38,152 nt of DNA from an uncultured Rubrobacteraceae bacterium (GTDB taxonomy: Bacteria; Actinomycetota; Rubrobacteria; Rubrobacterales; Rubrobacteraceae). The translations under genes were made by a program, and so were the position numbers. The stretch is from positions 1-38,152 of the forward strand of contig CADCVH010000045.1 in NCBI GenBank assembly GCA_902806085.1. Reading direction: 5' to 3'. Position 1 is the first letter of the stretch, and every line of letters starts with the position of its first letter. This document shows positions 8,663 to 16,989 of the stretch, piece after piece. Below the pieces are notes generated by a model that searched no databases, had not been told where the DNA came from, and was given only the letters and a program-made list of their open reading frames with translations.

Positions 8663-8744
8663 TATCATAGAGAAGATCGAGTTGTCTTATAGCCTGGCCA
8701 AGAGTGCGGCGTGGGGGGAGGCGGGGCGCGTGCCCCGTCTCCCC
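8663..8744 (+). promoter_or_regulatory. leader of the 2-oxoglutarate dehydrogenase operon: -10 box and hairpin
   Basis: TATCAT at 8663-8668 is a plausible -10. About 50 nt further, GGGGAGGCGGGGC (8715-8727) pairs with GCCCCGTCTCCCC (8732-8744) around GCGT with a single mismatch. No T-run follows, so it is either a leader structure or a terminator of the TPR gene. Confidence 0.4.
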
Positions 8745-8793
8745 TCGTGGACGCTCGGGCCTCTTCAAGACCGCAACGTGAGGGTGTGATCCT

Positions 8794-11655
8794 GTGGAAA
8801 AACAGACGGAGTACCAATTTTACGGGCCCAACCTGGGCTACGTGCTGGAGTTGTACGAGAGGTACCGCGAAGACCCCGACTCAGTGGACGAGGGGGCGCG
8901 AGAGTTCTTCGAATCGTGGAGCCCGCCGCGGTCCAACGGGGCCGGCACCAACGGCAGCGCCGCGGCGGTGTCGCGGGACGTCGAGCTCGACGTCGAGAAG
9001 GCCGTCGGGGCCTCCAAGCACGTCAGGCACATAAGGGACTTCGGGCACCGGGCGGCGAAGCTCGACCCGTTGGGCAGCGAGCCCCCCGGCGACCCGACCC
9101 TCGACCCCGAGTTCTACAGGATCACGGACGATGACTTGGATCACCTGCCGCCCCTCATCATCGGCGGGCCAATAGCCGGGAAGAGCGCGACGGCGCGCGA
9201 GGCCGTGGAGGAGCTCAGGAACCTGTACTGCAACACCACCGGCTACGACTTCGGCCACGTCCACGACCCGGACGAGCGGTTCTGGCTCAGGGAGGCCGTG
9301 GAGTCCGGGCGCTTCGCCAAGCGCATGGAGGGCGAGAGCGCCAAACGCCTGCTCATGCGCCTGACGCGCATAGACACCTTCGAGAAGTTCTTGCACAAGT
9401 CCTTTCTCGGCCAGAAGCGGTTCTCCGTCGAGGGCAACGACATGGTCGTGCCGATGCTCAACCTTCTGGCCCGCAGGGCGACGGAGGGCGGGACGCCTGA
9501 GATGGTGCTCGGCATGGCCCACCGCGGGCGCCTCAACGTGCTCGCGCACGTTTTGGACAAGTCTTACTCCAGGATCTTCGGCGAGTTCCAGCAGCCGGAG
9601 AAGGGCGAGTCCTCCTCCGCGGCGAGCCGACCGGGCGACGCCTGGGTGGGCGACGTGAAGTACCACCTCGGCATCCGCGGCTACCACCTGAGCGACGCCG
9701 AGGCCGACGAGCAGGTGCTCGTGAACCTCGCCCCCAACCCGAGCCACCTCGAGCACGTCAACCCCGTGGTCGAGGGGATGGCCCGGGCCGCCCAGGAGAG
9801 GCGCGACTCGGCCGGTCCTCCGGTCCGGGACGAGGAGAAGTCGCTGCCGGTGCTGCTGCACGGCGATGCGGCCTTCCCCGGCGAGGGCGTCTCGGCGGAG
9901 ACGCTAAACCTCAGCCGGCTGCCCGGTTACAGGACGGGCGGGACCATCCACATCATCACCAACAACCAGCTCGGGTTCACCACGGAGCGCCAGGACGCGC
10001 GCTCGACGACCTACGCCAGCGATCTGGCCAAGGGGTTCGAGATCCCGGTCGTCCACGTCAACGCCGACGACCCGGAGGCCTGCCTGGCGGCGACCCGGTT
10101 GGCCTACGCCTACAGGGAGAGGTTCCACAAGGACTTCCTCATCGACCTGATCGGCTACCGCAGGTTCGGCCACAACGAGGGCGACGAGCCCGCCTACACC
10201 CAGCCCGTCATGTACCAGAAGATCAAAGACCACCCCACGGTGCGCGAGATCTGGGCGAAGGAGATCGAGGACAGGGGCATCATCAGGGCCGGGGAGGCCG
10301 AGGGGATGGTCGAGGAAGTCTACGCGGCCATGGAGGAGATCCGCAAAAAGCCCAAGGAACAGGTGCAGGATGAGGAGCTCGAGACCGAGCAGCCCCGCAC
10401 CCCCCTCGCCGAGGTCCCCGAGACGGCCGTTGCAACCGAGAAGCTCGTCGAGCTGAACTCGGCGCTCCTGGAGCGCCCGGAGGGCTTCAAGCCCAACTCC
10501 AAGCTCGAGCGGCTGTTCCAGAAGACGAGGGCAAACCTCGGAGACGAGGGGGAGGACAGGATCGACTGGGCGCACGCCGAGGCGCTCGCGTTCGCCTCGC
10601 TGCTGGAGGACGGCGTCCCGATCCGGCTTACGGGTCAGGACTCCGAGCGCGGCACCTTCTCCCAGCGCCACCTCGTCCTGCACGACGAGGAGGTGGGCGA
10701 GGACTACGTGCCGATGCAGAACATCCCGCAGGCCAAAGCGTCCTTCGCGGTCCACAACAGCCCGCTTTCGGAGATCGCGGTGATGGGCTTCGAGTACGGC
10801 TACACCATGAACGCCGACGACGCGCTCGTCCTGTGGGAGGCCCAGTACGGGGACTTCGCAAACGTGGGGCAGCCGATGATCGACCAGTTCATCGTCTCGG
10901 GCCAGGCCAAGTGGGGCGAGACCTCGGGCCTGGTCATGCTCCTGCCGCACGGCTACGAGGGGCAGGGGCCGGAGCACTCGAGCGCCCGCCTGGAGCGTTT
11001 CCTGCAGCTCGCGGCGATGGAGAACATCCGCGTCGCCAACCTCACCACGGCCGCCCAGTACTTCCACCTGCTCCGGGCGCAGGCGAAGCTCAAGGAGAAC
11101 AAGCGCCCGCTCGTCATCATGGCGCCCAAGAGCCTGCTCCGGCATCCGATGGCGGGCTCGGGCCTCAAGGACCTCTCCGAGGGCCGCTTCCGGACCGTGC
11201 TCGACGACGAGGAGGCAAAGGGGCGCGCGGAGGAGATCGAGCGCCTGATCCTCTGCTCCGGCAAGTTCTACACGGAGCTTGCGGGGAGCGACACCCGGGA
11301 GGAGGACGATTCCACCGCGGTCGTCCGCGTCGAGCTTCTCTACCCCTGGCCCGGGGAGAGCATCAGGGAGGTGCTCGACGGCTACCCCAACCTGCGGGAG
11401 GTCGCGTGGGCCCAGGAGGAGCCCGAGAACATGGGCGCCTGGACCTTCGTCCGGCCGCGGCTGGAGGAGGTTCTCGGCAGGGAGGTGCCGCTGCGCTACG
11501 TCGGCAAGCCCGCCCGCCCGAGCCCGGCCCAGGGTTCCGCGAGGTACCACAAAGAAGAGCACGCGGCCATCGTGCGCGAGGCCTTCGAGGAGGACGGGAA
11601 AGACAAAGAGGCCGTGGAGGAGACGCAGGACAGGGCCTCCGCCCCGAGCGCGTAG
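8794..11655 (+). CDS. sucA: 2-oxoglutarate dehydrogenase E1 component
   Basis: The 953-residue enzyme decarboxylates 2-oxoglutarate with thiamine diphosphate and transfers the succinyl group to E2 (TCA cycle). The family N-terminus (TEYQFYGPNLGYVLELYERYREDP) supports the GTG start. MAHRGRLNVL is near residue 240. The thiamine-diphosphate motif starts with GDAAFPGEG (about 356) and ends at ITNNQLGFT. IGYRRFGHNEGDEP and the transketolase-like C-terminal domain with LPHGYEGQGPEHSSARLERFLQ are intact. It lacks the extra E2-like acyltransferase domain of mycobacterial/corynebacterial Kgd/OdhA, so it is the standard E1 form. The E2 gene follows 36 nt downstream in the same operon; no E3 gene is in the window. 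Confidence 0.96.
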   Translation: MEKQTEYQFYGPNLGYVLELYERYREDPDSVDEGAREFFESWSPPRSNGAGTNGSAAAVSRDVELDVEKAVGASKHVRHIRDFGHRAAKLDPLGSEPPGDPTLDPEFYRITDDDLDHLPPLIIGGPIAGKSATAREAVEELRNLYCNTTGYDFGHVHDPDERFWLREAVESGRFAKRMEGESAKRLLMRLTRIDTFEKFLHKSFLGQKRFSVEGNDMVVPMLNLLARRATEGGTPEMVLGMAHRGRLNVLAHVLDKSYSRIFGEFQQPEKGESSSAASRPGDAWVGDVKYHLGIRGYHLSDAEADEQVLVNLAPNPSHLEHVNPVVEGMARAAQERRDSAGPPVRDEEKSLPVLLHGDAAFPGEGVSAETLNLSRLPGYRTGGTIHIITNNQLGFTTERQDARSTTYASDLAKGFEIPVVHVNADDPEACLAATRLAYAYRERFHKDFLIDLIGYRRFGHNEGDEPAYTQPVMYQKIKDHPTVREIWAKEIEDRGIIRAGEAEGMVEEVYAAMEEIRKKPKEQVQDEELETEQPRTPLAEVPETAVATEKLVELNSALLERPEGFKPNSKLERLFQKTRANLGDEGEDRIDWAHAEALAFASLLEDGVPIRLTGQDSERGTFSQRHLVLHDEEVGEDYVPMQNIPQAKASFAVHNSPLSEIAVMGFEYGYTMNADDALVLWEAQYGDFANVGQPMIDQFIVSGQAKWGETSGLVMLLPHGYEGQGPEHSSARLERFLQLAAMENIRVANLTTAAQYFHLLRAQAKLKENKRPLVIMAPKSLLRHPMAGSGLKDLSEGRFRTVLDDEEAKGRAEEIERLILCSGKFYTELAGSDTREEDDSTAVVRVELLYPWPGESIREVLDGYPNLREVAWAQEEPENMGAWTFVRPRLEEVLGREVPLRYVGKPARPSPAQGSARYHKEEHAAIVREAFEEDGKDKEAVEETQDRASAPSA

Positions 11656-11691
11656 AGTGTGGATCAGATCAGAGAGGTAAGGTGAGCCGCC

Positions 11692-13011
11692 GTGGCGGAT
11701 GAGATACACGTTCCGGAGCTCGGGGAGTCCGTCGCCGACGCGACGGTCGGCCGCTGGCTGAAGCAGGAGGGCGAGGCCGTCTCGGCGGGCGACGCGCTCG
11801 TGGAGCTCGAGACGGACAAGATCAACTTCGAGGTAGAGGCCGAACACGACGGCGTCCTCGAATCCATAGCCAAGGCCGAGGGCGACACGGTCACGGTCGG
11901 CGAGGTGATCGGCACTTTAGGCGAGGGCAACGGCTCGGTATCCCAACAGCAGGAGGCCGAGGCCTCAGAGGAAGGAGCTTCCGGGGAAGAAGAGGCGGCC
12001 GAGGAGCAGCCCGAGGCGGAATCCGGGACGGGGTCCCGGCCCTCCGCCGAAGAGGCGAACGGCCACAGGGAGGACGGCGGCGGCCGTGCCTCGCCCTCCG
12101 TGCGTAAGCTGGCCGAGGAGTACGGGGTACAGCTGGCCGAGGTCTCGGGGTCCGGCTCCGGTGGGCGCATAACCCGCGACGACGTGGAGCGCCTGATCCG
12201 GTCTCAGGGCGCCCCCGGAACCACCACCGCCCCCGAGAAGCCCGCCGAGCCCGAGACGGACGGCAAGGCCCAGCAGCCCGCCCCGCAACCGGCCGCCGGG
12301 AACGGCCGGGCCGACCTCGAAGAGAGGGTGCGGGTCTCGCGCCGCCGGCAGACCATCGCCCAGCGGCTCGTCGAGTCCCAGCAGACCGCGGCGATGCTCA
12401 CCACCTTCAACGAGGTGGACATGTCCGCCGTCATGGCCCTGCGCAAGCGGCGCAAGGAGTCCTTCCAGGAGCGTACCGGCGCCCGCCTCGGCTTCATGAG
12501 CTTCTTCGCCAAGGCCGCCATGGGCGCCCTCAAGGCCTACCCCAAGGTAAACGCCGAGCTGCAGGGCAACGAGCTCGTTCTAAAGAAGTACTACGACCTC
12601 GGCGTGGCCGTTTCGACCGACGAAGGTCTCGTCGTCCCCGTCGTGCGCGACGCCGACCGCAAGAGCTTCGCCGAGATAGAGGGCGGCATAGCCGACCTTG
12701 CCGTCAAGGCCCGCGAGGGCAAGCTCAAGCTCGAGGACCTGACCGGCGGGACGTTCACGATCACCAACGGCGGCATCTTCGGGAGCCTGCTCTCCACGCC
12801 GATACTCACGATGCCGCAGGTGGCGATCCTCGGGATGCACAAGATCCAGGAGCGGCCGATGGTCGTCGACGGCGAGGTCAAGGTCCGCCCGATGATGTAC
12901 CTGGCCCTCTCCTACGACCACCGCGTTATAGACGGCGCCGAGGCGGTCGGCTTCCTCGTCCGCATCAAGGAGCTAATAGAGGATCCGGAGTCGCTTCTGC
13001 TGGAGGGATAG
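11692..13011 (+). CDS. sucB: dihydrolipoamide acyltransferase E2 (2-oxoglutarate dehydrogenase complex)
   Basis: The 439-residue E2 takes the succinyl group from E1 on its lipoyl arm and passes it to CoA. The lipoyl domain (residues 1-80) has the lipoylated lysine K43 in ETDKINF. An acidic linker rich in Glu/Ala follows (about 82-130). The peripheral-subunit-binding domain is at about 134-170 ([10 protein letters not shown] to [11 protein letters not shown]). The catalytic domain starts near 205 and ends with the active-site DHRVIDG (about 409-415). A second Pro/Ala linker (about 172-205) separates binding and catalytic domains. The GTG start is chosen because [14 protein letters not shown] is the family N-terminus and a purine-rich site lies upstream. 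A strong terminator follows the stop. Confidence 0.95.
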   Translation: MADEIHVPELGESVADATVGRWLKQEGEAVSAGDALVELETDKINFEVEAEHDGVLESIAKAEGDTVTVGEVIGTLGEGNGSVSQQQEAEASEEGASGEEEAAEEQPEAESGTGSRPSAEEANGHREDGGGRASPSVRKLAEEYGVQLAEVSGSGSGGRITRDDVERLIRSQGAPGTTTAPEKPAEPETDGKAQQPAPQPAAGNGRADLEERVRVSRRRQTIAQRLVESQQTAAMLTTFNEVDMSAVMALRKRRKESFQERTGARLGFMSFFAKAAMGALKAYPKVNAELQGNELVLKKYYDLGVAVSTDEGLVVPVVRDADRKSFAEIEGGIADLAVKAREGKLKLEDLTGGTFTITNGGIFGSLLSTPILTMPQVAILGMHKIQERPMVVDGEVKVRPMMYLALSYDHRVIDGAEAVGFLVRIKELIEDPESLLLEG

Positions 13012-13033
13012 TATGGGCTAGTTCCAGGCCCTG

Positions 13034-13059
13034 GGGGCTCCTCCCGGGGAGCCCCTTTT
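13034..13059. terminator. intrinsic terminator after sucAB, between convergent genes
   Basis: GGGGCTCC (13034-13041) pairs with GGAGCCCC (13048-13055), followed by TTTT. It lies 22 nt after the E2 stop and immediately beyond the 3' end of the convergent toxin gene. Confidence 0.85.
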
Positions 13060-13060
13060 C

Positions 13061-13459
13061 TTACCCGTAAACTTCTACCTCGGCCCGTATTCCGGGGGCG
13101 CGGGCGAGCTTGGCATCGCGGGTGACGAGGGGAGCTTCGAGCGTCTCGGCGAGCGCGATGTAGGCGGCGTCGTAGGCCGAGACGTTGTCCCGAAGCTCCC
13201 AGAGGCGGGGCAGCAGGGCGGTGTGGGGGTAGAGTGAGATGCTCAAGGTCGCGAGCCGACCCAGGGCCAGGCGCGCCCGGACAGGAGAGAGCGAGCCGTT
13301 CAGCGCGTAGCGTCTCAAGACGCTCGCGACCTCGATCTCGAAGAGGTGCGGGGCATGCAGGTCGTCGCCTGCCTGGCCCATCCTCTTACGGATACGCGCC
13401 GCGTCCGCGCCGCGGTTCAGCAGCACGGCCGCCGCCGCCGAAGCATCAAGCACTATCAA
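13061..13459 (-). CDS. vapC: PIN-domain ribonuclease toxin (VapC/FitB type)
   Basis: The 132-residue PIN-domain protein carries the acidic catalytic residues of the family: Asp5 in VLDASAAAAVLL, Glu in the HLFEIEVASVLRR segment, Asp in NVSAYDAAYIALAE, and Asp in LVTRDAKLAR. Toxins of this kind are Mg-dependent endoribonucleases, often cutting tRNA or rRNA, held inactive by the cognate antitoxin. TTG at 13459 is the only start giving the normal N-terminus. The antitoxin gene ends 6 nt upstream on the same strand, the usual antitoxin-first order. The RNA target is unknown. Confidence 0.9.
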   Translation of the reverse strand: MIVLDASAAAAVLLNRGADAARIRKRMGQAGDDLHAPHLFEIEVASVLRRYALNGSLSPVRARLALGRLATLSISLYPHTALLPRLWELRDNVSAYDAAYIALAETLEAPLVTRDAKLARAPGIRAEVEVYG

Positions 13460-13465
13460 AGACCG

Positions 13466-13714
13466 TTAGCCGAGATCTCGCGGGTCGTCCGCGTCACGCA
13501 TCCGGCGGATCGTCACCTCAGGCGGCTCGTCCACCTCGACCGGCTCGTCACGACTCACCTTCTCAAGCCACTCTCTCATCGTAGGCTTCGCCGCTACCCT
13601 CTCCACCTCCGAGAGCAGATAGTCCGAGAGCGTCATGCCCTCCTGCGCCGCCCGCACCTTCAGCTTGCGGTGGAGATCGTCGGGGACGTTTCGTATCTGG
13701 ATCATTTTCGTCAT
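13466..13714 (-). CDS. ribbon-helix-helix antitoxin (FitA/VapB type)
   Basis: The 82-residue antitoxin starts MTKMIQIRNVPDDLHRKLKVRAA, the classic FitA/Arc-like ribbon-helix-helix beginning, with the second helix at MTLSDYLLSEVERVA. The C-terminal half (about residues 45-82) is Glu/Asp/Pro-rich and should wrap the PIN toxin. The family normally dimerises and binds a palindrome over its own promoter; a suitable palindrome lies 11 nt upstream of the ATG. The open frame continues much further upstream, but the start at 13714 is the one consistent with the fold. ATG at 13705 would also work. Confidence 0.85.
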   Translation of the reverse strand: MTKMIQIRNVPDDLHRKLKVRAAQEGMTLSDYLLSEVERVAAKPTMREWLEKVSRDEPVEVDEPPEVTIRRMRDADDPRDLG

Positions 13715-13724
13715 GTGCAAAAGA

Positions 13725-13740
13725 GTAACACATGTGATAC
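13725..13740. promoter_or_regulatory. palindromic operator of the toxin-antitoxin operon
   Basis: gtaacacatgtgatac is palindromic except for one symmetric pair (GTAnCACATGTGnTAC), just upstream of the antitoxin start. Position and symmetry fit a ribbon-helix-helix antitoxin/toxin complex site. A second perfect 8-bp palindrome, catgcatg, follows at 13742-13749. Confidence 0.65.
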
Positions 13741-13769
13741 ACATGCATGGGGAAGATGCGTGCGGTTTC

Positions 13770-13798
13770 TTGTTACGGCTGGGGGCGTAGCGTACATT
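13770..13798 (+). promoter_or_regulatory. sigma70-type promoter of osmC-meaB
   Basis: TTGTTA (13770-13775), 17-nt spacer, TACATT (13793-13798). The osmC-like ATG is 33 nt further, with its own ribosome site. Confidence 0.65.
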
Positions 13799-13831
13799 GG
13801 GTTTTCGGAAGGGGACACGGCGAGGAGGAGC

Positions 13832-14329
13832 ATGGATCTCAGGGCAGTACAGAAGCCGTTGAAGGACAAGTACAGGAGCGAGCCCGGGTCGTCCAGGATC
13901 ACGCTGGAGGCCAAGGCGAGCCAGGAGGACACCCCGATCTCCTGCTCCGTGGACATAGGCCGCGCGGTCTACGAGGCCCAGGCCCACGCCGGCGCCGGCG
14001 GCGCGGGCACGGCCGCCTGCTCGGGGGACCTGCTGCTGGGCGCCCTGGCGGCCTGCGCCCAGGTCACCTGCCAGATGGTCGCCGGGGCGATGGGCATAGA
14101 GACCGAACGCATCGAGGTGACGGTAACGGGGGAGATGGACCTCGCGGGCACTCTGGGTATCTCCAGGGACGTGGCGGTCGGGTTCGAGAGCATCCGGACG
14201 CGGTTCGAGGTCGAGGCGCCGGGGGCGTCCGAGGAGGAGCTCGAGGGGCTGAAGAAAAAGACCGAGCAGTACTGCGTGGTGTTTCAGACCCTCACCCGTT
14301 CGCCGCGGCTCGACACGGAGTGGGCCTAG
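13832..14329 (+). CDS. OsmC-family protein
   Basis: The 165-residue protein begins at ATG 13832, with GAGGAGGAG immediately upstream. It shows the OsmC/Ohr-type fold features: the long helix region with GDLLLGALAACAQVTCQMVA (about residues 66-85, with two cysteines) and the C-terminal EQYCVVFQTL motif (about 148-157), which carries the second conserved cysteine. Proteins of this family reduce organic hydroperoxides or act as sulfur-handling thiol proteins. It is distinct from the short Ohr type. The meaB start lies only 4 nt after its stop, so the pair is co-transcribed and probably translationally coupled. The functional reason for this pairing is not obvious. A good promoter sits just upstream. 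Confidence 0.85.
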   Translation: MDLRAVQKPLKDKYRSEPGSSRITLEAKASQEDTPISCSVDIGRAVYEAQAHAGAGGAGTAACSGDLLLGALAACAQVTCQMVAGAMGIETERIEVTVTGEMDLAGTLGISRDVAVGFESIRTRFEVEAPGASEEELEGLKKKTEQYCVVFQTLTRSPRLDTEWA

Positions 14330-14333
14330 CCGG

Positions 14334-15272
14334 GTGGCGGAGGGCCTCGTCGAGAGGCTGCTCTCGGGCGACCGGCGGGCGCTGGCCCGGGTCATCTCCA
14401 AGATAGAGCGCGAGGACCCGGAGACGCCGGGGATCGTCGCGGGGATCTACCCGAAGGCCGGCGCCGCCCTCACCGTCGGCTTCACGGGGCCGCCGGGCGT
14501 CGGCAAGAGCAGCATTATCGCCAAGCTCATAGAGCTGTACCGGGCTGAGGGCAAGCGGGTCGGGGTCGTCTCGGTGGACCCTTCGAGCCCTTTCTCCAAG
14601 GGCGCGATCCTCGGGGACCGCATCCGTCTGTCGGACCATTTCCTGGACCCCGGGGTGTTTATCCGGTCGATGGGGAGCAGGGGGCATCTGGGGGGGCTCG
14701 CGGGCGGCTCGAGGCTGGCGGCGATGGCGATGGAGGCCGCGGGGATGGACGTGGTGCTCTACGAGACCGTCGGCGTGGGGCAGGGGGAGGTCGAGGTCGC
14801 CTCGGCGGCGGACACGGTGGTGCTGGCGTTGCAGCCGGGGGCCGGGGACGCGGTGCAGGCCTTGAAGGCCGGGGTCATGGAGATCGCGGACGTCTTTTGC
14901 ATCAACAAGGCCGACCACCCGCGGGCCAGGGGCGCGGCCTCCGAGGTCCGGTCGATACTGGAGATCGGGCACGAGCTCGACCCCGATCCCTGGTGCCCGC
15001 CCATCGTAATGACCCGCGGCGATACAGGGGAGGGCGTCGCGGAGCTCAAGGAGACCGTAGAAAAGCACCGCTCGTACCTCGTGGAGAGCGGGAAGCTGGA
15101 GGAGCGGCGTCGGGCCGCGCTCAAGAAGTTCGTCGTGCGGTGGGCGACGGACCGGCTGGAGAGGGAGATGCGCGGCCGGCTCGAACGCGAGGACACCGAG
15201 ACGATGGAGAAGGTCTACGACCGCGAGCTCGACCCGATAGCCGCCGCGGAGAGGATCTTCCGGCGCGGCTAG
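14334..15272 (+). CDS. meaB: methylmalonyl-CoA mutase-associated GTPase MeaB (ArgK family)
   Basis: The 312-residue G3E GTPase helps load and protect the adenosylcobalamin cofactor of methylmalonyl-CoA mutase. Motifs visible are the Walker A GFTGPPGVGKSS (about residues 49-60), the SVDPSSPFSKGAILGDRIRL switch region (about 80-100), the ETVGVGQGEVEV segment (about 144-155, Walker B/switch II), and the base-recognising NKAD (about 191-194). The C-terminal dimerisation helices are complete. The GTG start follows the OsmC stop by 4 nt. No mutase subunits are in the window, but a propionyl/acyl-CoA carboxylase operon lies about 15 kb away, so the methylmalonyl route is probably present. ArgK is the older, misleading name. 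Confidence 0.93.
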   Translation: MAEGLVERLLSGDRRALARVISKIEREDPETPGIVAGIYPKAGAALTVGFTGPPGVGKSSIIAKLIELYRAEGKRVGVVSVDPSSPFSKGAILGDRIRLSDHFLDPGVFIRSMGSRGHLGGLAGGSRLAAMAMEAAGMDVVLYETVGVGQGEVEVASAADTVVLALQPGAGDAVQALKAGVMEIADVFCINKADHPRARGAASEVRSILEIGHELDPDPWCPPIVMTRGDTGEGVAELKETVEKHRSYLVESGKLEERRRAALKKFVVRWATDRLEREMRGRLEREDTETMEKVYDRELDPIAAAERIFRRG

Positions 15273-15450
15273 CACAGCACGCCGCTTTGCGCCTTTCAGT
15301 GCGTCCCCTTCGGGGCATCTCAGCACGCCGCCCTACGGGCGGCTTTCAGCTTCTTGCGGCGTCGCCCCGGGCGCCGTACCCTGTTTGCGGTGGCCGGTTC
15401 AGAACGGCAAAACGGGCCCAAAGCGGGGCCGTAGGGCCGAAGCGCGCTGA
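15273..15450 (+). other. intergenic region with hairpins downstream of meaB
   Basis: GCCGCCC (15327-15333) pairs with GGGCGGC (15337-15343) around TAC, followed by TTTC, a weak terminator-like element. cagcacgccg occurs twice upstream of this loop (near 15276 and 15321), and a short CCCC/GGGG stem lies between them. Nothing coding is seen. Confidence 0.4.
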
Positions 15451-15609
15451 CTAGCGCGGGCGATGGCCGGGGCGTGCTACCCCGCGGCAGCGGTCGCTGC
15501 AGTAGACTACCGAATCCCAGTCCCTCGCCCACTTCTTGCGCCACCGGAACGGGCGCCCGCACACCGGGCACGTCTTCTCGGGAAGGTTCGCTTTCTTTAC
15601 GCCTCGCAC
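15451..15609 (-). CDS. DUF2256 zinc-ribbon-like small protein
   Basis: The 52-residue protein matches DUF2256: [27 protein letters not shown] and then YCSDRCR. Four cysteines (CxxC and CxxxC) should bind one zinc ion. The function of the family is unknown. The open frame runs far upstream, but the family begins near the KKANLP segment, and the only suitable start is GTG at 15609. No Shine-Dalgarno precedes it; instead TACACT (minus strand, 15621-15616) lies exactly 6 nt before the GTG, which suggests a leaderless transcript. The gene converges with meaB. Confidence 0.8.
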   Translation of the reverse strand: MRGVKKANLPEKTCPVCGRPFRWRKKWARDWDSVVYCSDRCRGVARPGHRPR

Positions 15610-15615
15610 GGCGAA

Positions 15616-15621
15616 AGTGTA
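15616..15621 (-). promoter_or_regulatory. -10 box TACACT six bases before the DUF2256 GTG
   Basis: Transcription from this box would begin at or next to the start codon (leaderless). The -35 is not recognisable. Confidence 0.4.
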
Positions 15622-15680
15622 GGGGACGCGAACGGGGTGCGGCGTGGTTTCACTAACGGTTCTCCCCGCGAAGCGGTTTG

Positions 15681-16157
15681 TTAGAGGAGCCTCTCTACGA
15701 GGACCACGTCGCGCCAGGCGCCGTCGAGGCGGGCGTGGCGCTCGTGGACGCCGACCTCGCGGAAGCCGACGGAGCGGAGCAACCTCCGGCTGGGGGCGTT
15801 CTCGACGAAGACCTTGGAGAGAAGCTTCCAGAAGCCGCGCCTCTCGGCCTCCCGTATGAGCTCCGTCATCGCCAGGTGGCCGGCCCCGCGGCCCCGCTCT
15901 TTGGGGTCGGTGTAGACGGAGAATTCCGCGATACCCGAGTAGCAGTCGCGGGGGCTGTAGGCGGAGGTAGATGCGAAGGCCACGACGGCACCGTCGTCGA
16001 CCACGACCACGGCGGGGTAGGCACCGTCGAGCCAGGACCTTACCTCCTGCGGACGGCGCGGGCGGGTCTCGAAAGTGGCGATGCGCTCCTCGATGCCCGC
16101 GTTGTAGATGCGGGCCACGGCCTCGGCGTCCTCGGGGTTGGCCGGACGGGTTTGCAC
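15681..16157 (-). CDS. GNAT acetyltransferase, phosphinothricin/arsinothricin (ArsN1)-like
   Basis: The 158-residue GNAT enzyme transfers an acetyl group from acetyl-CoA to an amino group. The N-terminus [18 protein letters not shown] is characteristic of the Pat/Bar/ArsN1 group, which acetylates phosphinothricin, arsinothricin or methionine sulfoximine. The acetyl-CoA loop is at [20 protein letters not shown] (about residues 78-97) and the closing motif is [39 protein letters not shown], also typical of this group. The true substrate may be a cellular amine. The GTG start at 16157 has no ribosome site, but TAGGAT lies 6 nt before it, again a leaderless arrangement. Confidence 0.87.
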   Translation of the reverse strand: MQTRPANPEDAEAVARIYNAGIEERIATFETRPRRPQEVRSWLDGAYPAVVVVDDGAVVAFASTSAYSPRDCYSGIAEFSVYTDPKERGRGAGHLAMTELIREAERRGFWKLLSKVFVENAPSRRLLRSVGFREVGVHERHARLDGAWRDVVLVERLL

Positions 16158-16163
16158 GGCCCG

Positions 16164-16169
16164 ATCCTA
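16164..16169 (-). promoter_or_regulatory. -10 box TAGGAT six bases before the acetyltransferase GTG
   Basis: Same geometry as at 15616-15621: a -10-like hexamer, 6 nt, then the start codon, without a ribosome site. Confidence 0.35.
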
Positions 16170-16314
16170 GCAGACGCCGCCCCCCGCTTCGCGACAAACC
16201 GGGACAAAACTTCCCGGCCCGGACGGGACACGGCCCCCATGACACCGGGACAAGCCCCGGCCTACAGTTCGGGATACGTCCCGGCGGGGACGCGGTTCGC
16301 TAGAGGAGGCCAGG

Positions 16315-16804
16315 GCGAACGACCGAACGATACTGCTGGTGGAGAACGACCCGAACGACGAGCTGCTCACCCGGCGCGCGCTCAAGAAGAGCGGAATCGG
16401 CAACCGGGTGGTGGTCCGCGACGGGGCCGAGGCCCTCGACCTGCTGCTAAAGCGCCAGGGGGTACGTGCTCAAGGGCGCCGACGCGGACGAGGTCATAAA
16501 AGTGGTCCGGGCCGTGGCCGAAGGGGAGGCGCACTTCGGGCCTGAGATAGCCCGGCGGCTCATGGGCTTCTTCTCCGCGCCAAAGCCTGGGACCCGCGAG
16601 GCCTTCCCCGAGCTCACGGAGCGCGAGGTCTTCGACCTCCTGGCGCGGGGCCTCGGGAACCCCGAGATCGCGCGCCGCCTCTACCTGAGCGAGAAGACCG
16701 TAAGAAACCACGTCTCCCACGTCTTCCTCAAGCCGCAGGTGGCCGACCGCTCCCAGGCCATCGTCCGCGCCCGGGAGGCGGGGCTTGGCGGGCCGGGGGC
16801 TTGA
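16315..16804 (+). pseudogene. chimeric response-regulator remnant: Rcp1/CheY-like N-terminus joined out of frame to a NarL/LuxR-type C-terminus
   Basis: Frame 1 from 16315 reads a receiver-domain start (RTILLVENDPNDELLTRRALKKS, then VVVRDGAEALDLLLKRQG) and stops being sensible at about 16461. The other frame then resumes at 16460 with YVLKGADADEVIKVVRAVAEGE, the final part of a different, NarL-type receiver. It continues through LTEREVFDLLARGLGNPEIARRLYLSEKTVRNHVSHVF, a LuxR-type helix-turn-helix, to the stop at 16804. The middle of the receiver (phosphoacceptor aspartate and following strands) is absent. The junction falls in a run of five G. A good ribosome site (AGAGGAGG, 16302-16309) is followed at the expected distance by GCG where a start codon should be. 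All this indicates a deletion fusing two response-regulator genes and later decay. An internal ATG at 16466 could still express the DNA-binding half. Confidence 0.75.
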
Positions 16805-16989
16805 TCCCAAAGACCGCCAGGGAAGACCGGCCTCTCTATCTCGTCCCGCCCGTATCCGGCGCCCGGGCTGGCGGAACCTTCGTATAAACTGCCCCCCGAG
16901 GGTCTTCGGCGTGGAGGGCCGGGGCGTTTGGTGCGGCGGTCTCCCGTCGACGGTGGTTGCGCGGTGGGACGAACGAAAGGGGTACGAGA

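Noticed and set aside
9904-11847. Long minus-strand open frame (about 647 residues)
   Set aside because: Antisense shadow of the 2-oxoglutarate dehydrogenase E1 gene, typical of high-GC DNA; it shows no recognisable domain.
13466-14401. Long upstream extension of the antitoxin frame (about 311 residues)
   Set aside because: The extension runs antisense through osmC and has no similarity; the ribbon-helix-helix fold starts at 13714.
14334-15272. Reading MeaB as an arginine/ornithine transport kinase (ArgK)
   Set aside because: The GTPase motifs (GPPGVGKS, NKAD) and length fit MeaB; the ArgK name is a historical misassignment.
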